DNA of 57,806 bases from Micromonospora qiuiae (GCF_016863555.1 NZ_BOPC01000059.1:1-57806); one strand, 5' to 3'. Positions 44,714 through 53,450 are shown, numbered from the stretch's first letter. Numbers and translations are program-made. Notes: generated by a model from the letters alone, not told the origin.

Positions 44714-45655
44714 ATGAGGATGCGACTACCGTTCCGACGACGTGCTGTGCCGCCGGATCGTCCCGGCGGCGGTGAGCCGTCAGACTCCGACCGTTCGACG
44801 CCGCCGGGCAGCCCGGCTCCGAGCCGTAGTGATGATCATGCCGGTCATGCGCTGCGGGCGCCGAGCAGGTTGCACGCCTTCAACCGCTACGAGATCAAGT
44901 ATCTGATGCCGAGCACTGCGGTGCCCGAGTTGCGCAGGGAACTCGGCAGGCGGCTTGATGTCGACAGTCACGGTGTCGGTGGTGGCTACGGCGTCTGGAG
45001 TGTCTACTACGACACCCGTGATCTGCGGTTCTACTGGGAGAAGATTGAGGGTTTGCGGTTCCGTCGCAAGTTGCGGGTGCGGCACTACGGCGACCGGTCG
45101 ACGGTCGACGACGACAGCACGGTGTTTGTGGAGATCAAGCAGCGGGTCAACCGAGTCACCCAGAAACGCCGGATCGCCCTGCCCTACCACCTCGCCCGTG
45201 AGCTGTGCGACCGCCGGGTGATGGTCGCGCACGAGCCGGGCCAGCGAGCCTTCCTCGAAGAAGTGTTGGATCTGCTCTGCCGGCTCGACCTGCGACCGGT
45301 GGCGATGACCGGGTACCAGCGTGAGGCGTTTGTCGGTCGGGGTGCCGAGGCCGGTCTGCGGGTCACCGTCGATCACCGGGTCCGTGGCCGTGATCGCGAC
45401 TTCCATCTCGGCGCCGACGCCGAGAACCGGCTCATCGTGCCGGCTCGGCTCGCGGTGGTGGAGTTGAAGGCGAACGAGCGGGTGCCGTACTGGCTCACCG
45501 ACCTCGCGGCCGAGCTAAGCATGTCGGTGGTGCGGATCTCGAAGTACTGCCAGAGCGTCGAGGCGTTCGGCCGCGTACCCCGATCGGTTTTCCATGTTTC
45601 TGATGACGACCCCGCTGGCGCCGCGGTGCCGGCCGCTGCCCGAAGTGAGGCCTGA
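44714..45655 (+). CDS. VTC-domain protein (polyphosphate polymerase-like)
   Basis: About 313 residues from ATG 44714; a TTG at 44663 is in frame but sits within the promoter region defined by the PHO box. The VTC tunnel-fold core starts near residue 58: FNRYEIKYLMP, SVYYDTRDLRFYWEKIEGLRFRRKLRVR, VFVEIKQRVNRVTQKRR, RLDLRPVAMTGYQREAFVG, LAVVELKANERVPYWLTDL. The many Arg/Lys/Glu residues on these strands are those that bind polyphosphate and ATP-metal in yeast Vtc4. The first 55 residues are Pro/Arg-rich and disordered. It forms a compact operon with the DUF4956 and CotH genes. Confidence 0.85.
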   Translation: MRMRLPFRRRAVPPDRPGGGEPSDSDRSTPPGSPAPSRSDDHAGHALRAPSRLHAFNRYEIKYLMPSTAVPELRRELGRRLDVDSHGVGGGYGVWSVYYDTRDLRFYWEKIEGLRFRRKLRVRHYGDRSTVDDDSTVFVEIKQRVNRVTQKRRIALPYHLARELCDRRVMVAHEPGQRAFLEEVLDLLCRLDLRPVAMTGYQREAFVGRGAEAGLRVTVDHRVRGRDRDFHLGADAENRLIVPARLAVVELKANERVPYWLTDLAAELSMSVVRISKYCQSVEAFGRVPRSVFHVSDDDPAGAAVPAAARSEA

Positions 45656-45658
45656 CCC

Positions 45659-46336
45659 ATGCCATTCGACGTCCAAGATCTGTCCGGCACGTTCAGCGTC
45701 GGTGACATCGCGATCGCGCTGTCGCTGTCGTTCGTGCTCAGCGCGATGATCGGTTGGGTCTACCGGTTCACCCACCGCAACGTCTCCTACAGCCAGTCCT
45801 ATGTGCAGACCCTCGTCATCCTCGGCATGCTCATCGCGTTGATCATGCTGGTGGTCGGGTCGAACATCGCCCGCGCGTTCGCCTTGGTCGGCGCGCTGTC
45901 CGTGGTGCGGTTCCGCAACGCCATCAAGGAGACCCGCGACGTCGGTTTCATCTTCCTGGTGATGGGTGTCGGGATGGCCGCAGGTACCAGGTTCTACACC
46001 CTGGCGATCGTCGCGGCCGTGGCGATCTGCCTCATCATCCTGGTGATGTACAGGTTCAACTGGTTCGCGTCCAGCATTCAGCGGCAGGTGGTGAAGGTGC
46101 AGGTGCCGCCGGACGGCGACCACACCGCGCACATCCAGGACGTGCTGATCGCGCACACCAGTGAGTTCGAGCTGGTGAGCATAGAGTCGATCCGCGGCGG
46201 TGCGCTGACGGAGATGATGTACACCGTCCGGCTGAAGAAGGGCCACGGACCCGGTGAGCTGATCGCGGCTCTGGGCGAGCGGACCGGCGGACAGCGGGTC
46301 ACCGTGCTGACCGGCTACGACCAGACGGACCTGTGA
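45659..46336 (+). CDS. DUF4956 membrane protein
   Basis: 225 residues from ATG 45659, three bases after the VTC gene. Four membrane segments lie between residues 15 and 135 (IALSLSFVLSAMIGWVY; VILGMLIALIMLVVG; FALVGALSVVRFR; IFLVMGVGMAAG...LIILVMYRF). The FALVGALSVVRFRNAIKE stretch is the family signature. A soluble domain of about 80 residues follows. It may anchor the VTC protein at the membrane or form a channel for its product; the family is uncharacterised. Its TGA overlaps the ATG of the next gene. Confidence 0.88.
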   Translation: MPFDVQDLSGTFSVGDIAIALSLSFVLSAMIGWVYRFTHRNVSYSQSYVQTLVILGMLIALIMLVVGSNIARAFALVGALSVVRFRNAIKETRDVGFIFLVMGVGMAAGTRFYTLAIVAAVAICLIILVMYRFNWFASSIQRQVVKVQVPPDGDHTAHIQDVLIAHTSEFELVSIESIRGGALTEMMYTVRLKKGHGPGELIAALGERTGGQRVTVLTGYDQTDL

Positions 46337-48039
46337 TGACCCCGTTACAGACGTCACCGGCGCCTGCGCGTGGTGCGGTACGGCGGAGGCTGGCGCACCG
46401 GATCCCGGTGCGGATACGGCACTACTGGAAGCTGCTGGCCGCGTGCGCGGTGTTCGTCGTCGTCTGCGCGGTGGTGTTCAGCACCGTACGGGTCACCCCG
46501 CTGGTGACCAGCAGCAGCGATACCAGCGCCGACCATGTCACCCAGAACATCGTCGGGACGACGGACCTGTTCGACGCCACCGTGGCGCACCGGATCACCC
46601 TGACCTTCCGCGACGAGGACTATCAGCGGCTACTCGACGATTTCTGGGCGGACGACGAGAAGAGCTTCCTCGAGGCCGACCTGACGATCGACGGCACCCG
46701 CATCCCCAGCGTCGGTATCCGGCTGAAGGGCAACTCCACCCTCGGCGGACTGACCCGTAACGGCGAGGCGCGGCAGCGGGGATTCGGCCGCGACCAGCCG
46801 CCGGGCGCCGGGCAGCAACCCCAGCCGGGCGGCAACGGCCCTGGCGGTGGCTTTCCCGGCGGTGGTTTCCCGGAGGGTGCGCCGGACGGCGACCAGCCGG
46901 GCGGGGCACGGGGCGGTGCTGGCCCGGGCGGGTTCGGCCAGGCATCGCTCAAGGCCGAGGAGCCGGAGAACCTGCCGTGGTTGATCCGCTTCGACGAGTT
47001 CGTCGAAGGTCGTCGCTACCAGGGCCACCGCGAGGTCGCAGTGCGGGTTGCCGGGATGGGTGGCGGCAGCACGGTCCTCAACGAGGCGGTGTCGCTGCAC
47101 GTGTTGGCGGCTGCCGGTGAGACCGCTCAGCGGTACGCGTACTCGAGCTTCACCGTCAACGACCGGCCGACCACGGCCCGGCTCGTCGTCGAGCACCCGG
47201 ACGAGGGGTTCGCCGACACGCTGGGCGGTGACGGTGTGCTGTACAAGAGTCTGGCCACCGGGCAGTTCACCGACCAGGGTGACGATCCGACCAGTTACGC
47301 CGACGACTTCAAACAGATCACGATGAAGGGCAGCCAGGACCTCCAACCCGTCATCAACCTGATCAGGTGGGTCAACACCAGCAGCGACGCCGACTTCGCC
47401 GCCCACCTCGGCGATCATGTCGACGTGCCGGCGCTCGCCCGCTATCTGGCCGTGCAGAATCTGCTGCTCAACTTCGACGACATGGCTGGGCCCGGCCGCA
47501 ACTACTACCTCTGGTACGACCTCGGCGCGAAGAAGTTCACGGTCGTCGGCTGGGACTACAACCTCACCCTCAGTGGGGAGGCCACTCAGGGCCCGCACGA
47601 CACCGTTCGGATGGGCGGCCGCTTCCCGCAGGCCGGAGCCGCTCCACCCAGAGGCTTCCAGCCACCGGAAGGCATGCAGCTGCCGGAGGGCATGCAGCTG
47701 CCGGAGGGCATGCAGCTACCGGAGGGTATGCCGCGCCCGGACGGCGACGCCGCCGGCGGGCGGGGTCGGCCGGGCGGTCTGGGCGGCAACAAGCTCAAGG
47801 AACGTTTCCTTGCCAGCGCCGCTTTCAAGCCGGTGTACGAGGACGCCTACCGCGACCTCTACCAGAAGATCTACGCGGACGGGACGGCGTTGAACGCCGT
47901 CGAGAGCATCACCAAGGTGCTGTCCACCGTCGACGGCTACGACGAGCAGAAGACGACGGCGGACGTCGAGCAACTGAAGACGCTCCTCCGGCAACGGACG
48001 TCGCATCTCGCCACCGACAGCGTCATCACCAGCGGGTGA
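46336..48039 (+). CDS. CotH-family protein-kinase-like protein, secreted or membrane-anchored
   Basis: 567 residues from ATG 46336 (a GTG three bases earlier is equally possible). One N-terminal membrane helix (LLAACAVFVVVCAVVFS, residues 35-52) precedes an extracellular CotH domain: ITLTFRDEDYQRLL, VGIRLKGNSTLGGL, a Gly/Pro/Gln-rich insertion (residues 155-205), then RFDEF, LNEAVSLHVLAAAG, NLLLNFDDMAGPGRNYYLWYD and FTVVGWDYNLTL with the metal-binding DxN-type end. Four tandem PEGMQ repeats occur near residue 443. CotH proteins phosphorylate secreted proteins in Bacillus. The operon context suggests a link with polyphosphate. Confidence 0.88.
   Translation: MTPLQTSPAPARGAVRRRLAHRIPVRIRHYWKLLAACAVFVVVCAVVFSTVRVTPLVTSSSDTSADHVTQNIVGTTDLFDATVAHRITLTFRDEDYQRLLDDFWADDEKSFLEADLTIDGTRIPSVGIRLKGNSTLGGLTRNGEARQRGFGRDQPPGAGQQPQPGGNGPGGGFPGGGFPEGAPDGDQPGGARGGAGPGGFGQASLKAEEPENLPWLIRFDEFVEGRRYQGHREVAVRVAGMGGGSTVLNEAVSLHVLAAAGETAQRYAYSSFTVNDRPTTARLVVEHPDEGFADTLGGDGVLYKSLATGQFTDQGDDPTSYADDFKQITMKGSQDLQPVINLIRWVNTSSDADFAAHLGDHVDVPALARYLAVQNLLLNFDDMAGPGRNYYLWYDLGAKKFTVVGWDYNLTLSGEATQGPHDTVRMGGRFPQAGAAPPRGFQPPEGMQLPEGMQLPEGMQLPEGMPRPDGDAAGGRGRPGGLGGNKLKERFLASAAFKPVYEDAYRDLYQKIYADGTALNAVESITKVLSTVDGYDEQKTTADVEQLKTLLRQRTSHLATDSVITSG
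47665..47736 (+). repeat. Four tandem 18-bp units in the CotH gene
   Basis: Units at 47665, 47683, 47701 and 47719 encode PEGMQL-type repeats; the middle two are nearly identical. Such repeats change copy number by slippage without breaking the frame. Confidence 0.9.
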
Positions 48040-48071
48040 GGTGTTAACCGGGCGACGGGATGCAGAACCCT

Positions 48072-48110
48072 GCGGCCGGTGGTGTGCGTTGGAGGCACAC
48101 CACCGGCCGC
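48072..48110 (+). terminator. 16-bp perfect hairpin after the CotH gene
   Basis: GCGGCCGGTGGTGTGC pairs perfectly with its complement across a 7-base loop, 33 bases past the stop codon. It should end the VTC-DUF4956-CotH transcript and could also serve the converging lipoprotein gene. Confidence 0.75.
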
Positions 48111-48275
48111 GAGCGGCGTGCAGCTACGGAGCGGTGCCGGTCCCGGATCCACCCGACCGATGTCGCTAACGGCGGGATAGCGGAGTCGATGGGCCCGTAG
48201 CCACGGGTGACGATGCGGGGCGCAGCACGCGAGCTGCGGATTTGCGCGCTCCTGCCGATCGGACCGAACCTGGGC

Positions 48276-48863
48276 CTACGGCTCGGCGGTTGCGGTCGGG
48301 CGGAGCACCTCACACGCCTGCATGGCCTCGGCGACCTTCGGGTCCGTGGTAGCCGGGTTGGCCCGCAGGTCGACACCCCGGTCGGCGAGGCAGTTGCGGT
48401 ACGCCGCGCTGGCGTCGCGGTTGCCGCCGCCCGGGCCGCCTTGCCCGCCGGGGCCGTTGCCTGCCGGGCCGCCGCTGGACCGCACCGATGCGCAGGCTTC
48501 CTGAGCCTTCTGCCAGGTCGCGTCGTCGACTCCCTCCGGGCGGAAGCCACCCATCCGGCCGCCGCCCGGCCCACCGGACGGGAACGCGGTGGGACGCCCG
48601 GATGGGAAGCCGCTGGACCGGCCCGAGGGGAACGCGGTCGGCCGGCTGGAGGGGAAGGTGTTCGAGATGTCGATGCCCTGGTCGCGGAGGCAGTCGAGGT
48701 ATGCCGAGGCTCCGTCCGGCGCGCCTGTGGGGTCCTGGCCGGGGTCGCTGGATCCGCCGTCGCGGTCCGAGCCGCAGCCGGCCGCCAGGAGCAGCGCCGC
48801 CGACCCGGCGGCCAGCCCAAGGGTCCATCGCGAGCGGGGAGACTGTCGCGTGCGCAGAGACAC
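48276..48863 (-). CDS. Small lipoprotein with two Cys-containing repeats
   Basis: 195 residues from GTG 48863. The lipobox LLLAAGC ends near residue 30. Two similar motifs, AYLDCLRDQGIDI near residue 55 and AYRNCLADRGVDL near residue 158, flank a Pro/Ser/Gly low-complexity centre with FPSGR repeats; each is followed later by another Cys (KAQEACA; AMQACEVL). I do not know the function. It is divergent from the HlyD-like adaptor gene, with a candidate response-regulator box between them. Confidence 0.8.
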   Translation of the reverse strand: MSLRTRQSPRSRWTLGLAAGSAALLLAAGCGSDRDGGSSDPGQDPTGAPDGASAYLDCLRDQGIDISNTFPSSRPTAFPSGRSSGFPSGRPTAFPSGGPGGGRMGGFRPEGVDDATWQKAQEACASVRSSGGPAGNGPGGQGGPGGGNRDASAAYRNCLADRGVDLRANPATTDPKVAEAMQACEVLRPTATAEP

Positions 48864-48976
48864 AGGTCCTCCATCCTCGTCATGCCGCCGGATCGGGAAC
48901 GCGGCACGCTGGCCAATGCAACCGCCACTACCTCCGGGCCAGGTCAGGCCAAGCTCAAAGAACCCTTCGAATCGAC

Positions 48977-48992
48977 TCTGAGGGAACTCCGA
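48977..48992. promoter_or_regulatory. Candidate response-regulator box TCTGAGGGAACTCCGA
   Basis: A near inverted repeat (TCTGAG-GGAA-CTCCGA) in the divergent region between the lipoprotein and adaptor genes. It matches the site at 50352-50367 at 14 of 16 bases. Both precede genes next to the two-component system. Confidence 0.55.
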
Positions 48993-49039
48993 GGTACGGC
49001 TCAGCCACCTGCGAGGTGAGGCACCGATACTCGCCGCTC

Positions 49040-50350
49040 ATGGGCTTGTTCCGGAGAAGATGGCGTGGCCGCGGCCGGCTCGCCGTGTGCGGCGTCGCCG
49101 CGCTGGTCGTGATCGGCACTGCGGTGGCGTGGACGCTGCACAGGGCAGAGCCGGCCCCGACGGACGGGAGCGACACCGTACGGGTCGACCGGGGTGAGGT
49201 GGTCACGGCTGTCGCGACGACCGGAACCCTCGAGCCGGCACAGACCCGCACGCTCGGCTTCGCCGCCGACGGCACGGTGACGGCGGACAACGTACGCCCC
49301 GGAGATCAGGTGAAGACTGGTCAGGTACTCGCCGAGATCGACGCCACCGACGCGGAGGAGCGGGTCGCCGACACGCAGAAGTCGCTCGACGACGCGGAGG
49401 AGGCCCTGCAGGACGCGGAGGAGGCGGCCGACGGCGGGGCCGGTGCCTGCCCCGTCTCCGCACCCCGGACCGGGCAGGCCGTCGAGGTCGGCATGGTCGT
49501 CGGTCGCGGCGCGCCGCCGTCGGTCACGCCGTCGGCATCACCGAGCAGCCAGCCGTCGCCGTCGCCGACCCGGTCGACTCGGCCGCCCGCCGGCCAGCCG
49601 TCGGCGAGCCAGCCGCCCCGCTCCGGTGGCGGTCAGGCACCCGGCAGTGGTCAGGTACCGGGCGGTCAGGTGCCGGGCGGTCAGGTGCCGGGTGGCGGCC
49701 GGGGTGCCGAGTGTTCCGGTCAGCGGGTCGGGGATCCGGTACTCGCCGCGCAGCAGCGGGTGACGAGTGCCGAGGTCGCGCTCGCCGAGGCGGAGGACCG
49801 GCTGGCCGGTACGAAGATCAAGGCGCCGGTCGGCGGGAAGGTGCTCACGGTGGCCGGCGCGGTGGGTGCCGACGTCGGTACCGGCGGCACGTTCGTCACA
49901 CTGGCCGACGTGGCGGGCATGCAGGTGAGCGCCGATGTCCCGGAGGCATACGCGGGCCGTCTGAAGCTTGGCCAGGGCGCGACCGTCACGCTCGCGAACC
50001 GGCCGGACGAGGAGTTCGCCGCTCGGGTCGTACGGGTCGACCCGGTCGGCGCCGCCGACGGCGACCTGGTGCGCTACGGCGTCGTCGTCGCCTTCGAGAC
50101 GGTTCCGGCGGAGCTTCTAGTGGGCCAGAGCACGAACGTGCGGGTGCGTACCGGTGAGGTCGCCGGGGTGCTGCGGGTCCCGTCGACGGCGGTGCGCGGC
50201 GACGGGACCGTCTTGGTCAGGACCGGCGCCGGCGATCAGGTCCGGGCCGTCGAGGTCGGGCTGCGCGGCGACCGGTACACGGAGATCAAGACTGGGCTGG
50301 TCGAGGGCGACGAGGTGGTCACAGCCGGCGTCGAGGGAAGTCCCAGCTAA
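49040..50350 (+). CDS. HlyD-family periplasmic adaptor-like protein
   Basis: 436 residues from ATG 49040. One N-terminal membrane helix (LAVCGVAALVVIGTAVAWTL) is followed by a lipoyl/barrel-sandwich half (VDRGEVVTAVATTGTLEPAQ, VRPGDQVKTGQVLAEID), a short coiled coil, a Ser/Pro/Gln/Gly linker (residues 155-230), a second coil and the other lipoyl half (TKIKAPVGGKVLTVAGAVGADVG), then beta-barrel and membrane-proximal domains. Such adaptors normally work with a MacB-type ABC exporter, but no ABC genes follow; the response regulator comes next, 30 bases on. Confidence 0.87.
   Translation: MGLFRRRWRGRGRLAVCGVAALVVIGTAVAWTLHRAEPAPTDGSDTVRVDRGEVVTAVATTGTLEPAQTRTLGFAADGTVTADNVRPGDQVKTGQVLAEIDATDAEERVADTQKSLDDAEEALQDAEEAADGGAGACPVSAPRTGQAVEVGMVVGRGAPPSVTPSASPSSQPSPSPTRSTRPPAGQPSASQPPRSGGGQAPGSGQVPGGQVPGGQVPGGGRGAECSGQRVGDPVLAAQQRVTSAEVALAEAEDRLAGTKIKAPVGGKVLTVAGAVGADVGTGGTFVTLADVAGMQVSADVPEAYAGRLKLGQGATVTLANRPDEEFAARVVRVDPVGAADGDLVRYGVVVAFETVPAELLVGQSTNVRVRTGEVAGVLRVPSTAVRGDGTVLVRTGAGDQVRAVEVGLRGDRYTEIKTGLVEGDEVVTAGVEGSPS
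49649..49693 (+). repeat. Three tandem 15-bp units in the adaptor gene
   Basis: Units at 49649, 49664 and 49679 encode QVPGG repeats inside the flexible linker. They differ at one or two bases and keep the frame. Confidence 0.88.
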
Positions 50351-50351
50351 T

Positions 50352-50367
50352 TCTGAGGTAGCTCCGA
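50352..50367. promoter_or_regulatory. Candidate response-regulator box TCTGAGGTAGCTCCGA
   Basis: Second copy of the box at 48977-48992, placed in the 30-base gap before the response regulator start. It suggests autoregulation of the two-component genes and shared control of the adaptor. Confidence 0.55.
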
Positions 50368-50380
50368 TAGAAGGGATGAC

Positions 50381-51085
50381 GTGGCTGGACGGTTGACCCG
50401 GGTGCTCGTCGTCGACGACGAGCCCAATATCTGTGCCCTGCTGTCGGCGACGCTGCGGCTCATCGAGTTCGACGTACGGGTCGCCGGTGGTGGGCACGAG
50501 GCGTTGGCGGCGGCGGTCGAGTTCGAGCCGGACCTGGTGGTGCTGGACGTGATGCTGCCCGACCTCGACGGGTTCCAGGTCGCGCAGCGGCTGCGGGCCG
50601 GGCCGGGCCCCCACGTTCCGGTGCTCTTCCTGACCGCCCGCGACGCGGTCGAGGACCGCATCTCCGGCCTGACCGTCGGCGCCGACGACTATGTCACCAA
50701 GCCGTTCAGCCTCGAGGAGGTGGTGCTGCGCATCCGGGCGATCCTGCGTCGCAGCCGCATCGAGCCGGACGGCGACACCGGCGTGCTGCGGTACGCCGAC
50801 GTCGAGCTCGACGAGGACGCGCACGAGGTGCGTCGCGGTGGCCGGCTGATCGACCTGTCGCCGACCGAGTTCAACCTGCTGCGCTACCTGCTGGTGAACG
50901 CGGGCCGGGTGGTGAGCAAGGCGCAGATCCTGGACCGGGTCTGGAACTACGACTTCGGCGGCGACGGCCGGATCGTCGAGTCGTACGTCTACTACCTCCG
51001 CAAGAAGATCGACCGCTGGGAGCCGCCCCTGATCCACACGGTCCGTGGTGTGGGTTACGCGCTGCGCCGGCCCCCGGACGAATGA
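50381..51085 (+). CDS. OmpR-family response regulator
   Basis: 234 residues from GTG 50381. The receiver has acidic residues VVDDEP (residues 10-15), the phosphoacceptor Asp in LVVLDVMLP (about residue 56), FLTARD, and the conserved Lys in TKPF. The C-terminal winged helix is complete (SPTEFNLLRYLLVNAGRVVSKAQIL, GRIVESYVYYLRKKI, VRGVGYAL). It overlaps the kinase gene by ATGA. Likely targets include the two TCTGAGG boxes. Confidence 0.94.
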   Translation: MAGRLTRVLVVDDEPNICALLSATLRLIEFDVRVAGGGHEALAAAVEFEPDLVVLDVMLPDLDGFQVAQRLRAGPGPHVPVLFLTARDAVEDRISGLTVGADDYVTKPFSLEEVVLRIRAILRRSRIEPDGDTGVLRYADVELDEDAHEVRRGGRLIDLSPTEFNLLRYLLVNAGRVVSKAQILDRVWNYDFGGDGRIVESYVYYLRKKIDRWEPPLIHTVRGVGYALRRPPDE

Positions 51086-52578
51086 GAATGCCCAGGTGGC
51101 GGCAGTGGACGCTGCGGTCCCGCCTCGTCGTCGCCGTCGCCGCGCTCAGCGCGGTCGCTCTGGTCGTGTCGAACGCGGCCGGCATCGTGCTGCTGCGTCA
51201 GTACCTCACCGACCAGATCGACAACGAGCTCGCCGGGATGCGGCACGTCGCGGCCCGCCCGTTTCCGCCCGACCAGGCCGGCGACAGCCCGTTCCCCCGG
51301 GGCCGCTTCGACATGTACCGCACCATCCTGGTCTTCGACTCCGACGGCCGCCGGTTGCCGTCCCCGTCACCCGACGAGATCTCACCACCCGACGTGGGGG
51401 CGCTCGCCGCGCTGCGGGAGAAGGCGGACGACGGGCCGTTCACCGTGAAGTCCGTCGACGGCGAGGACCACTGGCGGGTGGCGGTGGTCACCCAACCCGA
51501 CGGCGGAGTGGCCGTACCGGCGATCTCGCTTCGCCAGGTAGAGGCGACCGCGGACCTGCTGCTCGCCATCGACCTGGTCGTAATGCTCGTCGTGCTGTTC
51601 CTGCTCGCGCTGGTCGCCGCCGCGGTGGTCCGGATCGGCCTGCGCCCACTGATCCGGATGGAGAGCACCTCCGCGGCGATCACCGCCGGCGACCTGACCC
51701 ACCGCGTCGACGACGCCGACCCGCACACCGAGTCGGGCCGGCTGGGTATCGCGCTGAACTCGATGCTCGACCGGATCGAGTCGGAGGTCGCCGCGCGGAC
51801 CGCGTCCGAGCAGCGACTCCGGCAGTTCGTCGCCGACGCGTCGCACGAGCTGCGTACCCCGCTCACCTCGATCCGCGGCTTCGCCGAGCTGTACCGGCGC
51901 GGCGGAGCGCCGCCCGGACGGCTGCTCGACGAGACGATGTCCCGCATCGAGGGCGAAGCCGCCCGAATGGGGCTGCTGGTCGAGGACATGCTGCTGCTGG
52001 CCCGGCTGGACCGCCAGCGGGAGCCGCAGCGGCGGCCGGTCGACCTGCTCGCGATCGCCGCCGACACGATCCGCGACGCGCACGCCCGCCGTCCCGACCG
52101 CCCGGTCCGGCTGGCCAGCTTCGGCGGCGACCAGTGCGCCTTCGACCCGGTGACGGTCCTCGGCGACGAGCACGGGCTGCGCCAGGTCGCCACGAACCTG
52201 GTCGCGAACGCGCTGCAGCACACGCCGCCGCAGACCGACATCACCGTACGGGTCGGCCGGCTCGCCACCTACCGGCCCCGCCGTCACACGGCCGCGACGG
52301 TCGGCGAGGAGCCGCCACCGCGTACGCCGCTTGCCGTGTTCGAGGTCGCCGACAACGGTCCCGGCCTGCCACCGGAACACGCCGGCCGGGTCTTCGAGCG
52401 GCTCTACCGGGCCGATCCGAGCCGCGCCCGCAGCAACGGCGGCTCCGGGCTCGGCCTGTCGATCGTCGCGGCGATCGTGCACGGTCACGGCGGCCGGGTC
52501 GAACTGGAGACGAGCCCCGGCCAAGGGGCCGCGTTCCGGGTGCTGCTGCCCACCGGTTCCCAGTCAGCTTTGAGCTAG
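51082..52578 (+). CDS. Sensor histidine kinase
   Basis: 498 residues from ATG 51082. Two membrane helices (residues 15-38 and 158-184) enclose an extracellular sensor region of about 120 residues. HAMP follows (LRPLIRMESTSAAITAGDLTHRV). The dimerisation/phosphoacceptor helix has ASHELRTPLTSIRGFAELY with His near residue 255. The ATPase domain has N-box NLVANALQHT, G1 VADNGPGLP, F-box VFERLYRAD and G2 GGSGLGLSIV. The signal is unknown; the adaptor and lipoprotein suggest envelope sensing. Confidence 0.94.
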   Translation: MRMPRWRQWTLRSRLVVAVAALSAVALVVSNAAGIVLLRQYLTDQIDNELAGMRHVAARPFPPDQAGDSPFPRGRFDMYRTILVFDSDGRRLPSPSPDEISPPDVGALAALREKADDGPFTVKSVDGEDHWRVAVVTQPDGGVAVPAISLRQVEATADLLLAIDLVVMLVVLFLLALVAAAVVRIGLRPLIRMESTSAAITAGDLTHRVDDADPHTESGRLGIALNSMLDRIESEVAARTASEQRLRQFVADASHELRTPLTSIRGFAELYRRGGAPPGRLLDETMSRIEGEAARMGLLVEDMLLLARLDRQREPQRRPVDLLAIAADTIRDAHARRPDRPVRLASFGGDQCAFDPVTVLGDEHGLRQVATNLVANALQHTPPQTDITVRVGRLATYRPRRHTAATVGEEPPPRTPLAVFEVADNGPGLPPEHAGRVFERLYRADPSRARSNGGSGLGLSIVAAIVHGHGGRVELETSPGQGAAFRVLLPTGSQSALS

Positions 52579-52626
52579 CGCGGGGCTTGCTCCGAGCCGC
52601 CCCCTGCAAGCTGTCGCGCATGCGCC

Positions 52627-53450
52627 GGCGCCGTTGCGTTGGGCGTTGGGCGTTGGGCGTTGGCAAGATCGAGGCATGCTTGAGCAGTGAGGTCATCGAC
52701 CCGACCTGATTCATGGCTGCCTCCGAGATCGGCGTTCGCCGGGTTCCGGTTCCCGCCCGAGGTCATCGTCGTCGCGGTGCGCTGGTATCTGCGGTTCAAC
52801 CTGTCCTATCGGGACGTTGAGGAGTTGCTGGTCGAGCGTGGCGTGGAGGTCGATCACGTCACCTGTTCCGGTAGGTGCAGCGGTTCACGCCGCTGCTGGC
52901 CGACGCGGCCCAGTTCTGCCGCCATTCACCAGGCGACAGGTGGCACGTCAACGAGTCCTACGTCAACGGAGTCTGGCGGTACGTGTACCGGGCGGTCAAC
53001 CAGTACGGCCAGGTCATCGACGTGCTGGTCTCGGCCCACCGTGACCGCCGACGCGGCTCGGCGGTTCTTCCGCCGGGCGCTGTCGGTGTTGAAGGTGACA
53101 CCCAGCGAGGTGGTCACCGACGCTGCCGCGGTCTACCCCGGTGTGCTCGACGAGCTGATCCCGTCCGCGTGGCACCACGTCGAGCAGTACGCCAACAATC
53201 CGTTCGAGGCTGATCACAGCCGACTGAAACACCGGTTGAGACCGATGCGCGGGCTGCGAACGGACCACACAGCACAGGTCAGCATCGCCGGACACGCCTT
53301 CATGCAAAACCTACGCCGCGGCCACTACGAACTCGCCGCCGACGCCCCGCCCGCTCTGCGGATCGCCGCCGCGTTCACCGAACTCGCCCAAGCGATCTGA
53401 CCGCAGACCCGACACGGGCGCGTCTTCCGATCCCACAACGCAACGGCGCC
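52627..53450 (+). mobile_element. IS6-family element, transposase with two frameshifts
   Basis: An 824-bp element bounded by perfect 15-bp inverted repeats GGCGCCGTTGCGTTG (52627-52641) and its complement (53436-53450); IS6 ends typically carry this GGC...GTTGC form. No 8-bp target duplication is visible. The transposase reads GFRFPPEVIVVAVRWYLRFNLSYRDVEELLVERGV, shifts frame near 52865, continues QRFTPLLADAAQFCRHSPGDRWHVNESYVNG...YGQVIDVLVSAHRD, shifts again near 53040 and ends ADHSRLKHRLRPMRGLRT...HAFMQNLRRGHYEL at 53400. It is likely inactive as written. Confidence 0.88.
52638..52664 (+). repeat. GTTGGGC tandem heptamer at the left end of the IS6 element
   Basis: Three perfect copies of GTTGGGC plus a partial fourth, beginning inside the left inverted repeat. 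Slippage here would alter the spacing between element end and transposase. Confidence 0.85.
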
